64,000 nt of DNA from B1 sp964355075. Lineage in GTDB: Bacteria > Bacteroidota > Bacteroidia > UKL13-3. Where the stretch lies: NCBI GenBank assembly GCA_964355075.1, contig CAYHCF010000009.1:1-64000 (forward strand), given 5' to 3'. The notes beneath the pieces were generated by a model, which worked only from the letters and a program-made list of their open reading frames with translations, was not told the DNA's origin and did no database searches. Both the position numbers and the translations under genes were made by a program. Shown piece after piece: positions 26,532 through 33,569 of this stretch. Each line of letters begins with the position of its first letter. The first letter of the stretch is position 1.

Positions 26532-27893
26532 TCACGCAATCGACTCAATAATATCCTGACGCGTAATAATATGCACATCGCCCATCAGGTCTTTTACCAT
26601 TACCGCTGCATTATCTTTACTTATCATTTTGCTCACCTCATCCATCGCTGCATCAGGCTTCACAAAAGGAAATGGAGCCGACATGAGCGCTTTTATATTT
26701 TCGCTTTTTAATTCGTGATTTTCCAATAAAAGACTAAATAACTGGTGATCATTTAATGAACCTGTAAAAATTCCCTCATCATTCACCACCGGAACCTGAG
26801 AAACAGAATATTTACGCATCATTTTCAAGGCCGAATCTATGGTTTCGTTTTCGTTAACGGTAATCAACTTCAAGTGTTTATGGCTTTCAATCAGGTTGAT
26901 GGCTTTGGTTTGCTCGTTCAGCAAAAAGCCCCGGTCGCGCATCCAATCTTCATTAAACATTTTACCCAGATAGCGGGTTCCATGGTCATGAAAAATAACC
27001 ACCACCACATCGCCTGCTTTAAACATTTTTCGCATTTGCAACAAGCCTGCCATGGCTGAACCGGCAGAATTACCTGCAAAAATACCCTCTTCTCTTGGAA
27101 TCCTGCGTGTCATGATAGCGGCATCCCGGTCGCTCACTTTCTCAAAGTGGTCTATGACTGAAAAATCAACATTGGCAGGCAAAAAATCTTCACCTATTCC
27201 TTCGGTTATGTAAGGGTAAATTTCATTTTTGTCAAAAATTCCTGTTTCCTTATATTTCTTGAACACCGAACCATAGGTATCAATACCAAAAACCTTGATA
27301 TCCGGGTTTTTCTCCTTCAAATACCTGCCGGCACCCGAAATGGTTCCACCCGTACCCACTCCTACTACCAAATGCGTAATTTTTCCTTCCGTTTGCTCCC
27401 AAATCTCGGGTCCGGTTGTTTCGTAATTAGCAGCAGTATTCGATAAATTATCGTATTGGTTGGGTTTCCACGAATTAGGAATCTCGTTGATTAAACGGCT
27501 TGAAACCGAATAATACGAACGCGGATCTTCGGGTTCAACATCTGTTGGACAAACAATTACCTCGGCGCCAAAAGCTTTGAGGGCATCAAATTTTTCTTTA
27601 CTTTGCTTATCGGTGGTGGTAAATATGCATTTATAGCCCTTTATTACGGCGGCAATAGCCAAACCCATGCCGGTATTGCCGCTGGTGCCTTCAATGATGG
27701 TATAGCCCGGCTTCAGCCTGCCGTCTTTCTCTGCATCTTCAATCATTTTGATAGCCATCCGGTCTTTAATTGAATTACCCGGGTTAAAGGTTTCAACTTT
27801 TGCCAAAACAGTGCAGGGAAGATCTATGGTAATTTTATTGATCTGAACCAAAGGTGTATTGCCAATGGTTTCTAAAATGTTTTTACTCCACAT
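26532..27893 (-). CDS. PLP-dependent cystathionine beta-synthase with CBS pair
   Basis: 453 residues. The N-terminal 320 residues are a fold-type II PLP enzyme: Lys43 in NPGNSIKDRMA is the PLP lysine, EGTSGNTGMGLA (about 68-79) binds substrate, and GVGTGGTISGAG binds phosphate. Residues about 330-450 are two CBS motifs (KYSVSQVPVVNDEG, AAVMVKDLMGD) of the regulatory Bateman type. The architecture matches cystathionine beta-synthase (homocysteine plus serine), though the reaction could be cysteine synthesis. A TACCTTTG promoter box lies 8 bp upstream of the ATG. Confidence 0.9.
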   Translation of the reverse strand: MWSKNILETIGNTPLVQINKITIDLPCTVLAKVETFNPGNSIKDRMAIKMIEDAEKDGRLKPGYTIIEGTSGNTGMGLAIAAVIKGYKCIFTTTDKQSKEKFDALKAFGAEVIVCPTDVEPEDPRSYYSVSSRLINEIPNSWKPNQYDNLSNTAANYETTGPEIWEQTEGKITHLVVGVGTGGTISGAGRYLKEKNPDIKVFGIDTYGSVFKKYKETGIFDKNEIYPYITEGIGEDFLPANVDFSVIDHFEKVSDRDAAIMTRRIPREEGIFAGNSAGSAMAGLLQMRKMFKAGDVVVVIFHDHGTRYLGKMFNEDWMRDRGFLLNEQTKAINLIESHKHLKLITVNENETIDSALKMMRKYSVSQVPVVNDEGIFTGSLNDHQLFSLLLENHELKSENIKALMSAPFPFVKPDAAMDEVSKMISKDNAAVMVKDLMGDVHIITRQDIIESIA

Positions 27894-27900
27894 ATGGGGT

Positions 27901-27908
27901 CAAAGGTA
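27901..27908 (-). promoter_or_regulatory. -7 box TACCTTTG of the CBS gene
   Basis: An exact TAnnTTTG on the minus strand ends 7 bp before the ATG at 27893, which implies a leader of only a few bases. No -33 TTTG is obvious. Confidence 0.45.
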
Positions 27909-27938
27909 TTGATTCTGGGTCTGGGAAAAAAATTCGCA

Positions 27939-28205
27939 TTATCCTATAAGTAAGTTAATCCGTTTTCCAAGACCGTCTTCAAAAATTCTGTAAAGGGTTG
28001 AAAGTTGAATGTCACACTTGCCGTTCTCAAGCCTTGAGATATAACTTTTTTTAGTTCCAACTTTGTCTGCAAGTTGCTCTTGCGTCAGATTAGCTTCCCG
28101 TCGTGTGTCTTTAAGTCCATGAAATAAGAAGGAAATTGCTTTGTTAGCGCATAAAGTACTCGGGAATTGCAGATATATCAAAATATAAACTTGCAAAAAA
28201 AGCAA
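27939..28205 (-). pseudogene. truncated XRE/HigA-type antitoxin remnant
   Basis: From about residue 30 onward the frame is a clear HTH_3 domain: GLKDTRREANLTQEQLADK, then GTKKSYISRLENGKCDIQ and TLYRIFEDGLGKRINL. This fits the C-terminal two thirds of HigA- or XRE-like antitoxins. The upstream residues are unrelated; they are the overlapping 3' end of the flippase gene read in another frame (28144-28205). No in-frame ATG precedes the HTH apart from one in the flippase tail. There is no toxin gene beside it. It is probably a deletion remnant, although a short active regulator cannot be excluded. Confidence 0.55.
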
Positions 28206-29505
28206 TAAGGGTTAAAGCTGAAAAGAATATGTATTCGCCTACGGCAGTGTATTTTTTGATGTCGATACCTTCCATTTTGCAATAAATAATTAAGAGAATT
28301 TTCTCAATGGTATAGGCTATTACCGTGGCATAGGCAATACCTTCTAAGCCCCAAATCCCTATAAACCAAAAGGATAAAATAATATTAATAATTAAATAGT
28401 TGCTGGATATCAGGTAAAAAATTCTGTTTTTCATCAAACCCATAATGACCGTTTGGGGATAAACCATTCGGCTAATAATGAGTAAAAGATATACATTAAA
28501 AATACGATACCCCGAAACCAAATCCTGATTATAAGCTAATTGAAAAAAATATTTGCTCACAAATATAAATATGATGGTTGTCGGAAATAGCCACCTCATC
28601 AATTTTTGAGAGGATATTTTCAATTTTTTTAGGGCTTCCTCTATATCACCGGTTTTATTTAAATTGGCAATTTCGCCGCTGTAAATATTACTCAACGAAT
28701 TGGCAAGGATCAGAAATATCGGTAATTCCCTGGCACCATACCTGAAAATAGCAAAATCAATGTCCGAAAAATAGTACTCTACGATATAACTGTTAATATA
28801 ATCCATACTTCCGGCCAGTAAGATGGAAAACATAAAAGGAGTTACTTTGTTCATAAACTCCCCGATCAGCCGGGTGTGCAGGCTGATGGTTGAGTATTTC
28901 ATCAGCAAAATAATGGTATAATTAAACTTCAGCATCGATAGGATCACCCAAAGATTAATGGCCAGGTTTAATGTTTGATGCATGTATATAGGCACACATA
29001 ACAAGACTACCTGAGCCGTAAAAGTGATCGAACCCCAAATAATCAGCGATCGGTACTTTCCTTTCAAGAAAAAGATATAGTCGGCCAGGAAGGAAGGTGT
29101 ATTTAAAAAGATGACCACAGCAAACATTTGAAACAGGTCGGCATTTTCAGGAAATTTCACATATCCAATTATGACAGTTGCTATTCCTGCCAACAAACTA
29201 AGCGTGGTCAGCAATACAAATGTGTTAAACAAAATTCGCTTTTGCTTTTCCTCATCGCTGGCATTATAAAATGGAATTAAGGTATTACATATACTCGAAA
29301 CCCAGAAAAAGGTTAAACTGGAGCTTAATAGCAGGAGCAATTCGTATCGGCTGATTATCAGCGTGCCAAAACCGGCAGTATACCTGAAATAGGTAATCTT
29401 AGCCAGCAGAATAGAAATAAGAAAGAAGGAACCAAATCTCAGAAACTGGTAGATCTGGAGACTGTTAAATTTGTTTAGCTCGAATTTTTTATTGAACAGG
29501 GTCAA
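28144..29505 (-). CDS. polysaccharide/oligosaccharide flippase-like membrane protein
   Basis: 453 residues, TTG start at 29505. About 12 hydrophobic segments fill the protein in the MOP/Wzx pattern, with loops such as FRYGARELPIFLILANSLS and SRMVYPQTVIMGLMKNR typical of O-antigen flippases. It likely moves lipid-linked saccharides across the inner membrane. No glycosyltransferase or other polysaccharide gene is beside it. Its last codons (ISAIPEYFMR) run into the HTH remnant, so its own C-terminus may have been altered by the same rearrangement. Confidence 0.8.
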   Translation of the reverse strand: MTLFNKKFELNKFNSLQIYQFLRFGSFFLISILLAKITYFRYTAGFGTLIISRYELLLLLSSSLTFFWVSSICNTLIPFYNASDEEKQKRILFNTFVLLTTLSLLAGIATVIIGYVKFPENADLFQMFAVVIFLNTPSFLADYIFFLKGKYRSLIIWGSITFTAQVVLLCVPIYMHQTLNLAINLWVILSMLKFNYTIILLMKYSTISLHTRLIGEFMNKVTPFMFSILLAGSMDYINSYIVEYYFSDIDFAIFRYGARELPIFLILANSLSNIYSGEIANLNKTGDIEEALKKLKISSQKLMRWLFPTTIIFIFVSKYFFQLAYNQDLVSGYRIFNVYLLLIISRMVYPQTVIMGLMKNRIFYLISSNYLIINIILSFWFIGIWGLEGIAYATVIAYTIEKILLIIYCKMEGIDIKKYTAVGEYIFFSALTLIAFFASLYFDISAIPEYFMR

Positions 29506-29589
29506 TTCGTTTTCAGGGATTTAAAATGTTTGGTTTTAAAGATACAAATTAATGTCTTTCTGCAGACTCTAATAACAAATTTGCAGATT

Positions 29590-31440
29590 TTATTTCAGGA
29601 TGCTATGGCTTTTTACCTTTTTTATGCCCAGCAATAAAGAATTTCCGATAACTATCACATCACTCAATGCCATAGATAATGCCCCAATCATCGGATGTAA
29701 AAAACCGGCCGCAGCCAAAGGAATGCATAAGGCATTATAAAAAAAAGCCCAGAATAAATTTTGCTTAATGGTTTTGTAGGTTTGTTTGCTAATCCTGTGA
29801 GCCTCTTCAATGGCAAGAATATCGTGTCGCATAAGCACCAAATTAGCGGCCTGCATGGCAATGTCGGTAGCTTTACTAAAAGATATGCCTACCGAAACAG
29901 AACTCAAAGCAGGTGCATCATTGATGCCATCACCAACCATTACAAGCGGATTTTTTCTGGAAAAATTTTGAATATATTTCAGTTTTTGATCCGGCATTTG
30001 TCCGAAAAAAGCCTCCTTCAATTTCAGATTTTGCTTCATCTGTTCAACCTTTTGTTGGGTATCGCCGCTTAATAAAATGGTATCAAAATGCTCCTCCTTC
30101 AAATAATCAAGCAGTTCTCTGGCACCCGGTTTTATAGAATCCTTTATGCTTAAACTTGCTTTTAGCTCTTGGTTCCATAATAAAAACAAATCAAAACGAG
30201 TGTCCAAATCCGGGGCAATTTGGGCTGAACCAAAAGTAATTTTGGATCCGTCGGTCAAAACGGCTTCCATCCCTATTCCTTTTAATTCCTTAATCGACTC
30301 GAAAATAACAGCGTGTGTATTCCAGGCCTTTTTTTGCTGAACCAGGGATTTGGCAATGGGGTGAGCCGAATGATTTTCGAGGTGATAAATCAAATTGCAA
30401 ATTTCTTTTTCATCTCCGGATTTGATTGTTAAGTCCGAAAATTCGAACTCTCCTGTAGTTAGAGTTCCGGTTTTATCAAATATAATGGTTTTGGCTTTTG
30501 CAAAATTTTCAAGCACTTCTCCTCCTTTAATTAAAATGCCTCTTTTTGCCGCCTTACCAATACCTACCATAATAGCAGTTGGAGTGGCAAGACCCATGGC
30601 GCAAGGACAGGAAATAACCAAAACAGCAACCGCCCTCAGCATACTTTGGGTTGAACCCAAATCAAGGTAAAAATAGGTAAAAAGAAAAGTCAGGGCTGAA
30701 ATGGCTAACACAATGGGTACGAAAACAGCACTTACACGATCCCCCAGTTTTTGAATTTGTGGTTTATTTCCCTGAGCCTTTTTTACCATCTCAATAATCT
30801 GGCTTAGCACAGATTCCTTCAAAGTTCCCGAAACCTGTATTTGTATATTACCATTGCTCAGAAAGGTTCCACCTATCACTTTGTCGCCAACCTGCTTAAA
30901 TACCGGGTAACTTTCACCAGTCACCAGACTCTCGTCGCATTCTGCTTCTCCCTTTATGATATAAGCATCTATCGGAATTCTTCCTCCGTTATTTACCTGA
31001 ACCAGATTACCTTTTATCAGGCTATCAACCGGAACCACTTTTATATCCTGGTGACCCTGGTGTTCAAGAATAAGATTGGCTGTTTTAACCTGCAATTGGG
31101 TGAGCGAATGCAAGGCAGAAGTTGTTTTTTTGATGGATCGCTTTTCCAATAAATTTCCTAAAAGTACAAAGCATATGATGGAGGCACCGGTTTCATAAAA
31201 CAGATACGTATGAACTTCGGGTTTTCCCGCAAATACAAGGGTGCCAAACAGGCTATAAAACAGAGATGAAAATGCACCGATAAAAATCAGCACATCCATA
31301 TTGGGAACGCCACTTTTTAAGCTGTAATAGGCACTTTTCCCAAAAAACCAAAGTCCTACCGTATAGACCGGAATAGATAAAACGAGCTGAACCAAGGGAT
31401 TATGAAGAGGCTGCCAGGGCAATACCATGTGTAAAGCCAA
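29590..31440 (-). CDS. copA: copper-translocating P1B-type ATPase, core part
   Basis: 616 residues from a TTG at 31440, but the same frame is open without a start back to 31497 and encodes KKLLVSHEAKLLFCLIFTIP, the expected first membrane helix. The body has the motifs of a Cu(+) exporter: LVTGESYPV, the CPC motif SCPCAMGLATPT, DKTGTLTTG, SAHP and GDGINDAP. The metal-binding HMA domain is in the ORF at 31488-31739, separated by a -1 shift at an A10 tract. Joined, the product is about 716 residues, a normal CopA. Whether the shift is programmed, a mutation or a sequencing error cannot be decided here. Confidence 0.88.
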   Translation of the reverse strand: MALHMVLPWQPLHNPLVQLVLSIPVYTVGLWFFGKSAYYSLKSGVPNMDVLIFIGAFSSLFYSLFGTLVFAGKPEVHTYLFYETGASIICFVLLGNLLEKRSIKKTTSALHSLTQLQVKTANLILEHQGHQDIKVVPVDSLIKGNLVQVNNGGRIPIDAYIIKGEAECDESLVTGESYPVFKQVGDKVIGGTFLSNGNIQIQVSGTLKESVLSQIIEMVKKAQGNKPQIQKLGDRVSAVFVPIVLAISALTFLFTYFYLDLGSTQSMLRAVAVLVISCPCAMGLATPTAIMVGIGKAAKRGILIKGGEVLENFAKAKTIIFDKTGTLTTGEFEFSDLTIKSGDEKEICNLIYHLENHSAHPIAKSLVQQKKAWNTHAVIFESIKELKGIGMEAVLTDGSKITFGSAQIAPDLDTRFDLFLLWNQELKASLSIKDSIKPGARELLDYLKEEHFDTILLSGDTQQKVEQMKQNLKLKEAFFGQMPDQKLKYIQNFSRKNPLVMVGDGINDAPALSSVSVGISFSKATDIAMQAANLVLMRHDILAIEEAHRISKQTYKTIKQNLFWAFFYNALCIPLAAAGFLHPMIGALSMALSDVIVIGNSLLLGIKKVKSHSILK

Positions 31441-31487
31441 TGGAATGGTAAAGATTAAGCAGAAAAGCAGTTTGGCCTCATGTGAGA

Positions 31488-31739
31488 CTAAAAGTTTTTT
31501 TTTTCGTTGGAACCCGAATTGGGTTTAATAACCACATATCCTAATTCCTCAATGCTTTCAGCAATATTGGTAATCGGTATATTGGTATTATTTTCAAACC
31601 TCACTTCACCGCTTGCAAAATTTACATCTACCTGCTCCATACCCTGTTTTTCAAGGCGTTTACGAACGCTCATGGCACAGTTGGTACAAGTCATACCTTC
31701 AACCTGTAACTCGAAAATCGTATTTTCAGAATGGTTCAT
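31488..31739 (-). CDS. heavy-metal-binding HMA domain (N-terminus of CopA or CopZ-like product)
   Basis: 83 residues from the ATG at 31739; an earlier TTG at 31751 overlaps a promoter box. The sequence is a complete HMA domain with GMTCTNCAMSV (the CxxC copper site) and a closing SIEELGYVVI. It stops at TAG (31488-31490), just past a tract of ten A (31495-31504). The zero-frame codons there are GAA AAA AAA AAC, which contain the slippery heptamer A AAA AAC. A -1 shift would join it to the ATPase frame. Zero-frame translation alone would give a free CopZ-like copper chaperone. Confidence 0.82.
   Translation of the reverse strand: MNHSENTIFELQVEGMTCTNCAMSVRKRLEKQGMEQVDVNFASGEVRFENNTNIPITNIAESIEELGYVVIKPNSGSNEKKNF
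31495..31504 (-). promoter_or_regulatory. A10 slippery tract (candidate -1 frameshift or slippage site)
   Basis: Ten consecutive A on the minus strand separate the HMA frame from the ATPase frame. The zero frame contains A AAA AAC, a known class of -1 slippery heptamer. One extra A, or a -1 slip, restores a full-length CopA. Confidence 0.55.
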
Positions 31740-31748
31740 ACCTGCAAA

Positions 31749-31756
31749 CAAAGGTA
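31749..31756 (-). promoter_or_regulatory. -7 box TACCTTTG of the copper ATPase operon
   Basis: An exact TAnnTTTG on the minus strand, 10 bp before the ATG at 31739; the transcript would be almost leaderless. No -33 box is clear. Confidence 0.42.
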
Positions 31757-31797
31757 AATAATTTTAAATTTTAATGTAATTTTTATGCGGATAGTAG

Positions 31798-31805
31798 TAG
31801 TTTTG
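31798..31805 (+). promoter_or_regulatory. -7 box TAGTTTTG of the superoxide dismutase gene
   Basis: TAGTTTTG matches TAnnTTTG 18 bp before the ATG at 31824. It lies within 60 bp of the divergent box of the copper ATPase, so the two promoters share one short spacer. Confidence 0.4.
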
Positions 31806-31823
31806 GCCTAAATAATAATAACT

Positions 31824-32552
31824 ATGAAAACAAGCAGAAAAGACTTTTTAAAATCTACCGCCCTGGTTGGTTTGGGTGCCATCAGTTTAGGAACAAAGGC
31901 AAAAACCATCATGGATATTACCAAAATGCAGGCTGAAGGTATGTATAAACTGCCTTTGCTGGGATATGAATACAATGCATTGGAACCGTTTATCGATGCA
32001 AAAACGATGGAAATTCATTATACCAAACACCACCAGGCCTATATCAATAAACTGAATGATGCAATGGAAAAAGAACCTTCGTTAAAGGCAATCGAATTGG
32101 AGAAAATATTGAAAGATTTGAAATCGCAACCCGAATCCGTAAGAGCAGTTTTACGCAATCATGGTGGCGGTCATTGGAATCACAGCCTATTCTGGACTTT
32201 ACTCAAAACAAATACGCAACCGGGAGCAAAATTCACAAAATTAGCAACGGAATCATTTGGATCTCTGGATGCTTTCAAAAAAGATTTTGAGAAGGCATCC
32301 ATGGGAATTTTCGGTTCGGGTTGGTCCTGGGTCATCATACAGAATGGTAAATTAAAGATTGTAAGTACGCCAAACCAGGACAACCCTTTGATGGAAGGCA
32401 TTGTAAGTGCTGAACAAACAGGCTTACCCATCATCGCATTAGATGTTTGGGAACATGCTTATTACTTAAAATATCAAAATAAAAGGGCTGATTATATTGC
32501 TGCATTTTGGAACGTGCTGAACTGGGATCAGGTAGAAAAAAATATGATCTAA
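31824..32552 (+). CDS. Fe/Mn superoxide dismutase with Tat-like N-terminal extension
   Basis: 242 residues. After an N-terminal extension of about 38 residues, the SOD body has all four ligands: His65 (EIHYTKHHQAY), His120 (GHWNHSLFW), Asp207 and His211 (DVWEHAYYLKY). The extension, SRKDFLKSTALVGLGAISLG, resembles a twin-arginine signal with Lys in place of the second Arg, so the enzyme may be exported to detoxify superoxide in the periplasm. GSGWSWVI and the Gly-Gly-His-Trp stretch are typical of the family, but Fe versus Mn cannot be fixed. It is divergent from the copper ATPase. Confidence 0.9.
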   Translation: MKTSRKDFLKSTALVGLGAISLGTKAKTIMDITKMQAEGMYKLPLLGYEYNALEPFIDAKTMEIHYTKHHQAYINKLNDAMEKEPSLKAIELEKILKDLKSQPESVRAVLRNHGGGHWNHSLFWTLLKTNTQPGAKFTKLATESFGSLDAFKKDFEKASMGIFGSGWSWVIIQNGKLKIVSTPNQDNPLMEGIVSAEQTGLPIIALDVWEHAYYLKYQNKRADYIAAFWNVLNWDQVEKNMI

Positions 32553-32561
32553 CAAAATTCT

Positions 32562-32593
32562 TTTGCCATTTCAAAGCGAAGCCCATACCTTTG
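32562..32593 (+). promoter_or_regulatory. two-box promoter of tRNA-His
   Basis: TTTG (32562-32565), 20-nt spacer, TACCTTTG (32586-32593), 14 bp before the tRNA. It matches the Bacteroidota consensus in both boxes. Confidence 0.7.
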
Positions 32594-32606
32594 CAGTAGT
32601 TAAAAT

Positions 32607-32681
32607 GGTGGTTTTAGCTCAGTAGGTTAGAGCGCCTGATTGTGGTTCAGGAGGTCGCCGGTTCGAGCCCGGTATTCCACC
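32607..32681 (+). tRNA. tRNA-His (GTG)
   Basis: Cloverleaf read by eye: D arm GCTCAGTAGGTTAGAGC, anticodon stem CCTGA/TCAGG with loop TTGTGGT giving anticodon GTG (His), T arm GCCGG TTCGAGC CCGGT. The extra G(-1) and discriminator C expected for tRNA-His are present. The acceptor stem GTGGTTT against ATTCCAC leaves two T-T mismatches in my pairing. CCA is not fully encoded. A 63-bp tandem repeat derived from its 3' half follows directly. Confidence 0.88.
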
Positions 32682-32682
32682 C

Positions 32683-32909
32683 AAAAAAATTATTACTGTG
32701 GTTCAGGGGTCGTCTCGTCGAGGTACGAGACAAGATATTCCACCCAAAAAAATTATTACTGTGGTTCAGGGGTCGTCTCGTCGAGGTACGNNNNNNNNNN
32801 NNNNNNNNNNNNNNNNNNNNNNNNNNNNNNNNNNNNNNNNNNNNNNNNNNNNNNNNNNNNNNNNNNNNNNNNNNNNNNNNNNNNNNNNNNAGACAAGATA
32901 TTCCACCCA
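32683..32909 (+). repeat. 63-bp tandem repeat derived from the tRNA-His 3' half, with assembly gap
   Basis: Unit 1 is 32683-32745, unit 2 starts at 32746 and is cut by 100 Ns (32791-32890), and the end of a last unit is 32891-32909. Each unit contains CTGTGGTTCAGG (anticodon arm of tRNA-His), then a hairpin GTCTCGT-CGAGGT-ACGAGAC in place of the T arm, then ATATTCCACCC (acceptor 3' end), then an A-run. The 5' half of a tRNA is missing, so the units are not functional tRNAs. The number of copies is unknown because of the gap. Confidence 0.85.
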
Positions 32910-32937
32910 TGAGGGGGTTTAGACCCCTTACGCAAAA

Positions 32938-32968
32938 AAAAGCCTTGAGAGATCAAGGCTTTTTTGTT
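32938..32968 (+). terminator. intrinsic terminator after the tRNA-His tail
   Basis: AGCCTTGA, loop GAGA, TCAAGGCT followed by TTTTTTG: a clear stem and U-run. The tRNA-His transcript may therefore run through all tail repeats and stop here. Confidence 0.85.
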
Positions 32969-33093
32969 TCTATTAATGAGAGCAACCAATTGTAGTTTTG
33001 TGTGTTAAAACCTGTAGCTATTATAAGGAAACCCCGCCGTGGTATTATATATATTCAGAAGTTTTTCGTCAACTATTCTATTACTATTAGTTA

Positions 33094-33142
33094 ATAGGCT
33101 ACTAACCTAGAGCCTAACAGCCTGCTAACCTACAGCCTGCTT
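33094..33142. repeat. TAGGCTGTAGG-type dispersed repeat (inverted copy)
   Basis: It contains AATAGGCTACTAACCTAGAG, then CAGCCTGCTAACCTACAGCC, related in inverted orientation to 2895-2945 and 54566-54600. It lies directly after the response regulator stop. Confidence 0.6.
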
Positions 33143-33565
33143 TTATAAAAAAAAACTTTTGTATAAATCAGATTCGCTCAATTTTTTCAAACTCTCGTCG
33201 GTTAATGGTTTTGAGATAAATCCCTTCACCAGGGGATGTTTTTTAGCAATCTCTTCATCCCTGGGGTCAAGACTTGAGGTAAGAATCTCAATATTGATGT
33301 TCTTAAAAATATGCTTATATTTATTCTCAAATTCCTCAAGAAAATCCCAGCCACTCATCCCAATCATATTGATATCGAGAAAGATAATATCCGGTATTTT
33401 TCTCTCATTCTCCGGAAGTGCTAACTGTTCTTCAAGATATTTATCTGCTGACTCTCCATTCTCAACGGTTGATATCTCTTTACAGAATTTTGAATGCAAT
33501 AATCTCAATTTGCAAATCATTAGGGTAACGTCATCATCATCTACTAATAAAACTCGGTTTAACAT
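33143..33565 (-). CDS. single-domain response regulator
   Basis: 140 residues, a lone receiver domain: acidic cluster LLVDDDD (7-13), phospho-acceptor Asp in IIFLDINMIGMSGWDF, switch residue in ILTSS, and conserved Lys in FISKPL. There is no output domain, so it probably works by protein contact or as a phosphorelay carrier. It follows the PAS kinase by only 4 bp and is the last gene of a three-gene minus-strand operon. It is the likely target of that kinase. Confidence 0.92.
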   Translation of the reverse strand: MLNRVLLVDDDDVTLMICKLRLLHSKFCKEISTVENGESADKYLEEQLALPENERKIPDIIFLDINMIGMSGWDFLEEFENKYKHIFKNINIEILTSSLDPRDEEIAKKHPLVKGFISKPLTDESLKKLSESDLYKSFFL

Positions 33566-33569
33566 ATTT

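Noticed and set aside
32683..32909. Additional tRNA-His genes in the tail repeats
   Set aside because: The units lack the acceptor 5' strand and D arm and have an altered T arm.
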